From: Endomychus coccineus
Lineage: Eukaryota > Arthropoda > Insecta > Coleoptera > Endomychidae
DNA length: 64,000 nucleotides
Reading direction: 5' to 3'
NCBI GenBank assembly: GCA_958510875.1
Contig: OY294069.1
Location: forward strand, 158,285,111-158,349,110
Within the stretch, counting starts at the first letter, position 1; each line of letters opens with the position of its first letter. Shown here piece by piece: positions 20,116 through 32,100 of this stretch. A program made the translations under genes and the position numbers. The notes beneath the pieces are model-generated. The model did not search any database, was not told the origin of the DNA, and saw nothing but the letters and a program-made list of their open reading frames with translations.

Positions 20116-23100
20116 ATGACAGTGCCACAATTCGGAAACTTCAATTCCTATTGTAGACTTTGTCTATCTGTGAATACTGATTCATTGAAATCCGTTTTTG
20201 ATGATGCTACAGGGGATAACGCTTTAGCCCAGAAGATTCTGACTTTCGTGGCTGTAGAGGTAAGTTTTTTAAGAACTATTCTTCCCTTGTATCTAATAAG
20301 ATTCCATAATTAGTGTTGAAAATCTTGTAGTGATGATGACAATTCATGGCCAGTGAATCACGCAGTAAGGTCGAAATTCCCGCCGTATAAAGTGGAATTT
20401 CAACTTTATTGCTGCTTCAACCTGAATTAGGTGCTGCATCCGTAACGGCAAATGGTGGAAATTAAAGGCAGTTAATGCTTCATGTCTGATACCAGCGTCA
20501 TAACTTCTATTATTTCGATGTTGAGAATCATTTGTTTCATCGGATGCATATGAAGGATTCTTTGATGCTTTTAAATCTTTGCCAGTAATTCCAATGACCA
20601 AAGTAGGAAGGGGGCCATGCTATACAGATCTTGCATTTACAAGAATATTATGTAGTGAATCCAAAGATGGCATTTAACATTCTTCAATCTCACATGATTA
20701 TTGATGATGAAAAACTTTGGAATTATTCTTATTATTAATAAATCGGAGTGGAGTATATATAAATCTTCTTCAAATTGAATTGTTGACTAACTAATATTAA
20801 GGGCATATTGATAATAATTTACCTACATACGTCACTCATAGGAAGGAGATACACGAGGTTAGAAATCAAGCGTATGATTATTTGGATAGTGAGGTTACTT
20901 GTAAGAATGTTTCACATACTAAGCACTAAATAAGTGTTTGAAAATGAAAACATCTTGTTTATTCTATATCGATATTAGGTAATTATTTCAAATGGCAGAA
21001 TAGTTCGAGGAATATAATAGCAAGTTAGTATAATTATTTTATCTGAGTAGGCTGCGCACTAGCACTATACAGGTTGTTAACATCTTAATCCTTGTTTACT
21101 TCAAATCCATTATTTTACATTTATGACTTGCTACAATAATTTTTTCAAAACATAAATTGTATGCTACATAATGTTTTCAGAATAGAGTTGGTACAGATTT
21201 TTGATTAAATTGAATATTTAGCATTGTTTACACATGCAATATTTCTATAATTTGGTTTTTAGTGGCATTTAATACCGATGTGGGGCTTGGTAGTTATATT
21301 TCTTTGATGCAGTTGAATATTTTTGAGTGAAGATGGAAATCATCCAATAAATGAATTAAATACAGGATATTTACAATGTCCCCATTTCAGTGGTGAAAAA
21401 TAACTTAAACAAGACCAATTAGGAGTCACCTATTGTTATGTTTTTAGTAAACATGAAACTAATAACTACATACGAATATAGAACGTATATATTCGAGGAT
21501 AGGCATATGGACTGTGATCAATCGATCACCGACTTCCCCCACTTTTCTTAGTAAAATAGCTTCGCACACTTCTGCGGAGCAAAAAATTCATTGGAAATAA
21601 TATATAAACAGCTAATGAAAAAAGTTAAATTATACTCTATCATTGAAAGTTTTTTCCAATACGGTTGTAACTCAATGGTTTATTCAAATGGCATACTATC
21701 TACATAATGTTAATAATAATTTTACAACTATGTTGACATACTTTCGAAACTATTCACACCATAATATAACCTTGTTTTATACTGACACCTGATGTCACAT
21801 GAAGTATGAAAATTTGCCAGAGTATAACACAGAAAATATAGAGTGGGACGTCAGATCGATTCGGTCATTTGAATCTTGAAATGAAAATCTTGGACACTTC
21901 TGTTGTCATTTTGGTTCAATAAAATACTATAATTCCATTTGAAAAACTGAAGATGGATGTCAAAAATATCGCTTGAAACGGGTACCGCACCCAAAAACGA
22001 TAGCTATTTTCACCACGTTATAGCGATTCTCGCAAATTTCATACGACAAATTTCATACGACCAATAGGAACGGCGGGACCGTGTCCACAGTTTTTACACA
22101 CCCACGCACACACAGACAAAAATGGTCTAGATCGATTCAGAAATGCTCAAAACCGAAATTGTAAAGAAATTTTTTTAACCCGATTACAATACTTCCCTTA
22201 TACTACGTACAATGAGGAAAGTAAAATGAAAGGAAACCCACTTACGTTGATATACGACTGTGGATGACACAACTCCAATGAAAAGACTTATTTGAATAAG
22301 CAAAGTCCCCGGGATGCTTTGGACCCCGTATAAATCTCGAAACCTCGACTGTGAAACAGCGTATGAGTCACATTACAAAAATGCAATGCGTTAAAAAATT
22401 TACTCTCAAGTTAATAAAATGTTTTATTAGTTCTGTGTGTCAGCAGGTATGGCGCAACCTTGGCCAGAGGAAGTCTTATCAGATGTCGGTGAGCATTGTC
22501 ACTATATTACCGGCCCTGAGGTCACAGGGTGTGATCACTGTATTACCGGCCTAAAGCACGTGTCTTAATGTTGGAAGACGTGTCTGAATGTTAAAGCACG
22601 TGTCAAACACGTGTCTGAATGTTCAAACATGTGTCAAGCACGTGTCTGAATTTTAAACACGTGTCAAAACTAGTGTCTTAATGTTGGAACACGTGTCTGA
22701 ATGTTGAAGCACGTGTCAAACACGTGTCTGAATGTTGAAACACGCGTGAAGCACGTGTCTGAATGTTGAAACACATGTCTGGCCGGTAATACAGTGACAA
22801 TACTTACCGACATCTGATAAGACTGGCCAAGGTTGCGCCATACCTACTAGTGTCGCACATTATTAGACAAAGAGTTATCCGATAACTTGGCCACCTTTCG
22901 CACCCGAGTTATGTGTAAGTGCCAGAGGCTCGGCCTGGGCGCCCAGGGCACGTGCCCTGTCTGCCATATCCTAGCTACGCCACTGCCTTCTGATCAACTA
23001 TCTTTGTCTTGGATGGTATAGTACATACTGATGCTTCATCCAGAATAATAATCAGAGTAGTCTTATCAAATAAATTTAACTTTTCCAATGTTCCGTAATT

Positions 23101-26100
23101 CGACCGATTGTGGTTTTTTGACGGACAATTGATGACTACGATTGAAATTAAGGAACCAGTCCTTTCCAGGACAATTATTCTTGAGTTGCTTTTGTTGGAT
23201 TTTTCTTTAAAACAAACTTCTCCATGTGATCTAACACTTCAACTGGTTAGGCCAAAACCCCATGACTTGGGCAAAGATGTAGGTATATCTAAATGCGTAC
23301 AAGTTTGAGATGCTATAAATAGGCAATATGTTATATAATCGATTTGTTTTTCTGGTGGTCAAGATTTCTCGACTGACTTCATTTACTGCGAATTGTTGTT
23401 TTTCTAACATAATTGCTGACCACTATCGACCTGCAAGTGAACTACTTTGTTCAAAGTTGCACATTAAAAGTATGCGAGGAATCACCAATCAGCCTTATAA
23501 AACTTTCCAAACTCCAAAAGTTTCAAACCTTTCCTTAGCTTGGGAAAAAATAGTAACATTGCAAACTTTTTTGGTAATAGCATTAGCTGACAAGGAACCA
23601 GTTTTTTTAAAACGCTTCAGAGGGCCAGCAAAATTGGGTATCTCCACAAGGTTTTAAAACACAGAGAACGCTATATGTTACTCTGGATTCAAATTCTGAT
23701 TGCGTTCAACCCGATTTCTCACTTCTTACATCTATCTCACTCATTATCATTATGAACCTCCAATCCATTAGGTGCTTAAATATCTGGTTGTATATTGTTT
23801 GTAATCAAAAATAATAAATATTCACTGAGCAGTGTTTTTTTTATTAACTTGAAAATGAAGGAAAAGAGCACGGACCGACCTAGCTTGTTTCATAATAATT
23901 GAATCTGAAATAATATTAACGTTCTTTAACCTCTACAATAAAATCAATAACCCAAAATCTATATGGTTCCTATACATAATCTTTATATTTTTAAAGATGT
24001 TTAACATGACAAATTAATTTGCCGTTAGTTAATGTGGTGAAAATCACATTTCTTGTCGCAAGTATTTTTCAGAAGTTCAAGGTTCCACTATTAATTCAAG
24101 AACGTTTCGAATTCCTAGCTTTGATCAATAACTATTTATTTTCTTTTACAGATTCAAGATGGTGATAAACTATCTACCCTGGTATGTACCAGTTGTATTG
24201 AAAAAGTTAATGTTTGGATTTCATTCAGAGAGTACTGCACAAAAAATCAAGTTAAACTAGAGGAAGGGCTGATTATTTGGAATACCAGCCCCGAATTTGT
24301 AAGTGATTAAAAAAAAAAATAGGACTGAGAAATATTTTTTTTTCATGGCAGATTGTTCATAAGCACTAAACAGAAATGTTCAATGATTAAAAAAATATAC
24401 ATGTTGCTCGCAACTTACTATTATGTGATACAGTTGAAACAATCTGTAACTCGGGAAACTCTTGAAATACGATTTTGCCTATGTAAAATCTACATTCAGT
24501 TGCGGCATTCTAGCATGGGGAAACCAAAATAGCATTTCTACTATTTGAAAAAAGAATTATATGCACAATAACTGAAAGTAGATTCTTTTCTTCTAATAGG
24601 TTGTTTACACAACTTTGTGATATCGTTGTATATATTTAATTGTTGTTTGGAACATCCTGTATAGGTAATATTTAAATTATCATTTGGCAAATTCATTCTT
24701 TCTTATTATGGGTAAATCAAAACTTAATTTACAAACCACCATAAGGAATCACATGTTATTGTTGTATTTACATTTTCTGGCAGAAAGTGTTTATTGTTGT
24801 TGAATTTACATCAGTTTCACTTTTGTTCGTTGATTATTACAGATGCCTTATCAATTTTCTAATCAAGAATATGCATGCATGTATTATATTCATTTATGCT
24901 TTTCGTAATGGTATTGCTCGAGTCGCAAAAAGGGAATATAAAACAGGCTTCCTGGTCGAAGATAAAATGCAAAAAGTTTTTCCTTGTCATTTTTCTCTTC
25001 CTTATTTATTAAAAAACTCGCTTCGATCAGTTTCCAAAAAATTTCATCAATCCTTATATATTATTACAGCATAAATATAATTTTGTTCTCTACTTTTTCA
25101 ACCTTTGTCTATTAAAATCAAATTATTAATACAAACTGTCCATCTATAATGAATTAGAAATTCAACATTTACCAAGAAATGCTATTTATGTTTTAGAATT
25201 TCCAAATAAAGGAGGAAGTTCTAGAGGACCTGGTAGACGAAATCGAAATAGCTAATGGTGATTTGATAAGAGTCAAAACTGAACCGATCGATGATGAATT
25301 CGTTGAAATGCCATCCTTGGTCGCAGAATCTGAATCTCAAACTGATAGTCCTGAAGGTTATTGAACATAAGATTTCTTTTTCTTTCGTTACTAAGTCGAA
25401 TTGTTTTAGGAATCTTCAAGAAGTGTCGTTATTGTGCTAAAATATTTAGCAATAGTTTGGTTCGTTTTAGACATGAACAGCGTAACCATAGCAATGAAAC
25501 TGAAGGTGAGCTTTATCACATCATATTTAAATAATTTAAAATGTGATTGTTGGTAACCTGAATAATATTCAGTATTTATTAACTGATTTGACGGGCGGCA
25601 ACCGAAAATTAAACACCCTGAGCACTTATATTTACCTTTTATTTTCATAGTAAGCGACTCAGTAATGAGAATTTGCATACAATTTTCTTAGGACGCAAAA
25701 TGTAGTTGAAATACAGCAAATTACTATAAGGGTATAGTCATATATGTAGAACCTCTTTAAATTTAACTCTTTTTTGCCTTGAATGCTGGTGCTTTTCACC
25801 AACCACACATTGGTTGCGTTCCACATGAGTCCCATGTACTAGTCTGGAAGGGTATGTATCGGTTCGCTGTTGTAGTCTTCAGCCGATAGCCCAAGATTGC
25901 CCGAATATTGCTTGTCTTTTACGATCTAATGCCTCGCATTCCTATAGTCTGTGTTTGTCAGTATCTGTCCCTCTGTGGCATTGTCTGCACTCCATTGTAC
26001 ATACCCATTTTGTGCAGATGTTACTCTTCAGATCTGCAGTCTTCGGCGGTTCTTTAATAAAATGTTTTCCCGTGGTTCATGCGAGGAGATTTATACCAGC

Positions 26101-29100
26101 GCTTTCTTTGTTGTTGGATAGTGAAAAAGTAATTAACTAGTAAAATCTTTTGAGGTTATGAAATTGAAATAATGAAACTTGAAATACACACTTACTTGTC
26201 ATTAAGGATACCATCCTGCATACTCATTGCCATCCTAAATATAATAAACCAAAACCAAGATATAGCGAAACAGGGAAGAACTTCATAGGTGAGGTAAGGA
26301 AGAACTACCTTAATTAAAAAACCAGAACCATAAAACACATTAACCTTACCTTACCTATGAAACACATAGTACTTCCTGGAACGACCGTTAGGTGAACTGA
26401 AAGTATATCAAATACAAGCTAGTGAAGGGACACCACTCAACAGTTGTTAATTAATTGTATCTAGTTCTGAACATTTTCCCAACACAAGGTCATTATCGTA
26501 TTTTTCATTGATGCCCACATAGTATCGGGAAGTCATCGGCCCACAATTGATTCCCCCATCACAGTGACTTCCCCAGTATTGTCTGCACTAGGCCGCACCT
26601 TTCCCGCAATCTTAATGTTCGCCGGGTTCCCTGGTCTTTGACTCATCTGTACACCAGGACCTCTCGACAGATTTGCCTCTGACGTTCGATCTTTTACGAC
26701 TACCTCGAAGCTTGTATTGAAGGAGGACTTGGGAGTTCATTTCTATTTTGGCCCCGATCTACTCGTGTTTTGTAGTCTTAGAAGTCCCATTCTTGTCTCC
26801 CCCATAATCATAATGCCAATTTTGTGGGTAGGTCTAATAGTACTTCCATGGCTTCTGTTGGTGTTTTTTCAAAGCCCAGTTATACTGAGGCGGACATGTC
26901 TTTGTACCTTGCTTAACTCAGCCGAAGCTATTTTCTGGGTTATCTTTGTTCACCATACAAAGATGCTTAAGTGATCACGGGTTCTCCACAATGTTGTATG
27001 CCTTTCTGTGTACGCGTCTGGGTAGCACATGTGTTGCCACGGCCTTGTTCTTGAATTTTCCCAGCTGATGGTTCCAGGTTAGGTTAGTGTCACGAATTAT
27101 TTCGAGATATTTGACTTCTCCCAACAGCTGGAGGTCAGTTGATTGGAGGGTTAGAGGACCTATTCCCTCAAGTTAAAATCTTGTTGCTTTAGCTGTTTGC
27201 ATCGAGTGGCTTTAGTTAGTGTATAAGCTTAAAGACGAGTTTTGTTAATTTTAATCTAGTTTAGTCTGTGATGGCTTCAGGTTCTGAATCACAACACGAG
27301 AAAGACAAAAGAGTGCCTAAACATAAATATTATAAGTGCTGTTTAGTGCCCGTATGTAGTTCCACAACCATAACGGCCCCCAACAAATTATTCTTTAGTG
27401 TGCCAAAAGATGAGAAAATGAGGAAGAAATGGTGCTTAGCTATGAAGAGAGACCTGAAGAAAAGTCCAGTTAGTGTAAAATCCACTTTACACATCTGTGA
27501 GGATCATTTTAACGTAAGTATTTGATAACATCTTGAATATGGAATATCATTTTATTGTTTTTTATTTTTACTTTCATATTCTAATGTTAACACGTTTTAC
27601 CCTTTTTTTAATTTCAGTTGGTTCAAGACATGGAAAATTACATGCAGTATCATTTAATGGGCCAGAAAGTTAAACATTTGAGATTGAAAACAGGGGTGAT
27701 TCCACATATATTTACGTGCCAAGAAACGATAGGAATTTTCCTGAAAAAAGAACAGGACTTGAACTCGTAATGGAAGCAGAAATATAAGCTGATTTTATTT
27801 GTACTTGAAATTATTTTTACCAATTTCAAATGTATAATTTTTCCAAAAATTATTACAATTTTTTCTAACAAACATTTTTTTTGCAAACGAAACATTAATT
27901 TGTGCCGCGTATTTGTCAATATCAAAGCTTAATATACTCTAGCCTTTGAAGATGTCGGGCTTTTAACTGCAAACAAAATATTTACCGGGCAATATATCTA
28001 CAAATATCTAGTCTTTTTTTCTGTACTATATTTAGAAAAATCCTCTGTGTCAGCTGTCTATCATGTAAACGTTACCGTCACAATGGACTTCGTTGAGTTA
28101 GTTGCTATGTGCTTTCGGGCTAAGGAAAAGAAAGAAAAATAAATATCGTATCTTACCTTGTGCTTCTAGGAAAGATAGGTTTTCTATCCAATCTGTCGAG
28201 TTATGCCATCGACATATATATTTATTATATTGACAAACTGAAAATAAAATTTTAGTTCCAGAAAGAAGTTTTAATTTTATTTGTAATATAAGATAATTTC
28301 TGTTTACAACTTAATAGACAATTTTCTCAGTTTTATGTATAATATTTTGTTTTTTCTTAATCCAAAGCATTGCAATTATTATACTACTCCGTATTTATTT
28401 TCAATTAAACAACAATAGTTGATTAATATTAGATTTCAAACGTTTCACCCAAATAGTCGAGGCAATAAAGCACAAAAATGACCTCCAGCTAGAAAATGTT
28501 TGCTCCAAGATGGATTGAGATGCAATTTTTTACATTATATTCTGGAAGGTATCTGGCAACTTTGTCCACTTCTTGTTTTTAGTAGAAATTTTGAGTTGCA
28601 TTTTTAAGTGCAAAAATGTTTTTTTTCAATGTACTTCTTACGTATAATAATATTTAATAAATATTCACTAAAATTAGTCCAAATCGGTTACTCGGGGGTT
28701 TTTGGGGTCGCAGATCCCCATTCTGATATCTGAATGGTGCTACAATACATCTGAGGACTCGTGCAACCAGGGTATCAGGTCATTCTCAGGGAATGCTCGT
28801 CAACTCTCTAAAATGAAATAAAACTTCTTATCCGGGGGTTTTTCGTATCTCTGATCACAAATATTTCATTGGAATTATACCTGGAGTCCAGGATATCCTA
28901 GTTACCCTGTCATCTTCATGACACTTCCCTAAAACATTTTTAAACATGCAATTTCATTTGTTACCTGGGGGTTTTTGGAATCGCTGATCACGATTCTGGT
29001 TTCTAAATAATTCGCTCTAAAATGAAATTAAATTTTAAAACCAATTGTAACAAACCGTAATAAAATGCATCTTGAGGTAGTTTTATATATACATTGTCAG

Positions 29101-32100
29101 AAGACTTATTACTTAAAACTAACGGTATTAACACAAGCGTCCTTATCGCACAATTTCAATTAAAATGCCCACGTCGCTGAAACGAACAGAAACACGAATA
29201 ATCGGAATTGTAACATATTAATGTTATAAGTATAATATATCAAGAATCCACTGTTGAGCAGTGCTCTTAAAAAATGCAAACTCATGTCAATAAAGTCTAT
29301 GAACGACTAAAAACGAGAACATTAGGTTCAAGTATCCACTTTCAAACCAGATGTTAAGATTTACGATCTAATAGAAAAAGGTTTGTCAGTTATTGGAAAT
29401 ATACTTTTAACACTACCTAAAATATACTTTTAACATCATAAAGACGCATGTAGGAATTTGCAAGAACTTTATTTAATTAAGTAAGTAGTTTATTTCTCAA
29501 ATCTAAAACCTTTAATACCTAAAGATAAACAAACCCAGACAGTATACAAATTAAATGGTTTAGATTGCGATGAGACTTATACTGGAATCTCTAAACAATA
29601 TTTACGAAAAAGAATGTTTGGCCATAAGAAACAAAATCTTAGAAAATTCCACCGCCATTGCTAAGCACTGCTTTGATTATAACCATCAATTCGATTACAA
29701 AAATGTTAATATTTTAACTAAGGAAACCATTTATTATAAAAGATCTATTCTGGAGATGATTCACATAAAACGTGACTCCAAATCTGTAAATCATAGGACA
29801 GATATTCAGACACTAAGATTTATACTAACTTAATTAATTAAAACTTTTTTATAAGCTCGTAAATCTTAACATCTAGTGTGAAAGTGGATACTTGAACCTA
29901 ATGTTCTCGTTTTCAGTCGTTCATAGACTTTGTTCACATGAGTTTACATTTTTTAAGCGTACTGTTTAACAGTGGATTCTTGATATATTATACTTATAAC
30001 ATTGATGTGTTACAATTTCGATTATCCGTGTTTCTGTTCGTATTTTGCGACGTGGACATTTTAATTGAAATTGTGCGATAGAGGCGCTTGGTGTTAATAC
30101 AATTAGTTTTAAGTAATCCGGTTTTAGACATAATAAGTCTTCTGATGATGGTCGTGAGACCGAAACGTTTGTAAAGACGAGAAAATATAAAGCATAAGTG
30201 CTAATGTGACCTATTTCCCGAGAATTTATATATGATTGAAATAATAAAAATAATTTTTTAATATTTTAAAACAAATGAAATGAAAACAATTCAGACTTGA
30301 TTTTTACTGGCAGCTAACTCATTAGTCACGGTAAAACAACCGGACAGGTGAATCACAGATAAAAAAAGGACCCATCATGTGACACGCCCCAAAAACTATC
30401 ATTTTCTCTGACACGGTTGAAAATTCTTATTGTCTCTGACAATTATTTTAATTTTGTAAAAAAAAACATATTATATATCTACACAACTTGTGGATTACTA
30501 CCTCCAAGTGCATTCCATTACGATTTCAACTACAATATCGTGATCAGCGACCCTAAAAATCTCTAGGTTCCCGGTTTTATTTCATTTTGGAGCGAAGAAT
30601 ACCGTAAATTCTTCAGGGATGAGATAACAAGCAGGTTATGCTGTCCCCCGGTGAATTATAGCATTAATCAGATATCAGAATCGTGATATCCTGAACTCCA
30701 GGTATAATTTCAATGAAATATATGTTATCAGAGATACGAAAAACCCCCGGATAAGAAGTTTCATTTCATTTTAGAGAGAATTGACGAGCATTCCCTGACG
30801 ATGACCTGACACCCTGCTTGCACGGGTCCCTAGATATATTGTAGAACTATTCATCAGAATCGTGACCCCAAAAACCCCCGAGTAACCGATTTGGACTAAT
30901 TTTAGTGGATATTTATTAAAAAATTGCATTGAAAGAAATACATTTTTGCACTTAAAAATACAACTCAACATTTCAGCTAAAAACAAAAAGCGAACAAAGT
31001 TTCCAGATACCTTCCAGAATATAATGCAAAAAACCGCATCTCGATCCATCTTGGAGCAAAAAGTTGTATACGTTGTTGTGCTTTATTTCCTCGAGTAAAA
31101 GTCGTTGTGGTTGGTTCTATTCGTTTACAATATAATGTTGCAAAGTAATGTACAATTCGATTCAATAAATTTGATTTTATTTCAGAAATCGATGATGACG
31201 CTACACAGAACTCTTCAGTATCCCACGATAGTATCGAAGAAGCTCTACCGAAAGACCTACCGGAAGATCCCAAAAAAATACAATTTGCCGCTGGTTTGGA
31301 ATTATTCACCCGCGATTCGACACCAATATCCATGGAAAGTCTGTCGAAAATCGAACTGAGTTATATTGAAAAATGTAAGGCAATGGTCTCCATGTATCGA
31401 TCTTTGAACTGCGCATGCCATAACGTCAAACATCCTAACCTCAAAGGACTACTTTCGCATCTTCGAGCTTTGAGAATATGGTTTCCAGTATTCACTTGTT
31501 ATCATTGCATGATAACATTCACCGATAGATCGTCAAATATGAGGCACATCGTCAAGTGTCCCAAACTGCCTTTAGAAGCTATAATCAGACTGTCCAGCCT
31601 GCGAAAACGTAATTCAGTCAAAACGCGGTTATACCAAAATTATAAATGTGCAGAGTGTAAATTCATGTTTAGTTTTCACGAAGACTTTTGCAAGCACGTC
31701 GACGAGGACCACAGTGAAGGTGAACCCCCATTCGTGTGCTCCTGTAAAAAGGAGTTCAACACTTTAGAAGATTACCGAGAGCACGCTTACATGTCATGTC
31801 TGGTGTTATTTTATTGCGACATTTGTTTCATCACGACACCAACACTGGACGAATTCGTGAAACACGCGTCCCAACTGCACGATAATTCCGAAGGATTCAT
31901 ATTATTACAAGACGATAATTACAAGAAACGGACGTTCAGTAAGGTCGAAACCAGTCCAGGGGAAAATATTGTGGTCGGAAAACGTCGCAGTTCTATTTAC
32001 AACAAAGCACCAATTTTGGAACCGGAAGTTGAAATCGATACGAAACCACGACTGTCAGTCATTCCATTGGGTGGTTCCAAAGCTACTACATGTTCGGAAT

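Larger units (their letters stand above)
28490..31090. mobile_element. Large foldback element split by a Penelope-like insertion
   Basis: Left-arm blocks near 28500-28905 return inverted at about 30680-31075. They include GCTCCAAGATGGATTGAGAT, TCTGGAAGGTATCTGGCAAC, TAGTCCAAATCGGTTACTCGG and TTCTTATCCGGGGGTTTTTC. The arms are about 560 bp and around 85% paired. The centre is occupied by a PLE (about 29060-30240). It lies in ZAD intron 4 and ends just before the last exon at 31186. Confidence 0.82.

Noticed and set aside
22552..22775. Regularly spaced short repeats resembling a CRISPR array
   Set aside because: The units are contiguous variants of one sequence with no unique spacers, lie between inverted transposon ends, and the genome is animal.
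23328..23657. 109-codon plus-strand frame in ZAD intron 1
   Set aside because: No domain, no splice partners and no codon pattern that sets it apart from random frames.
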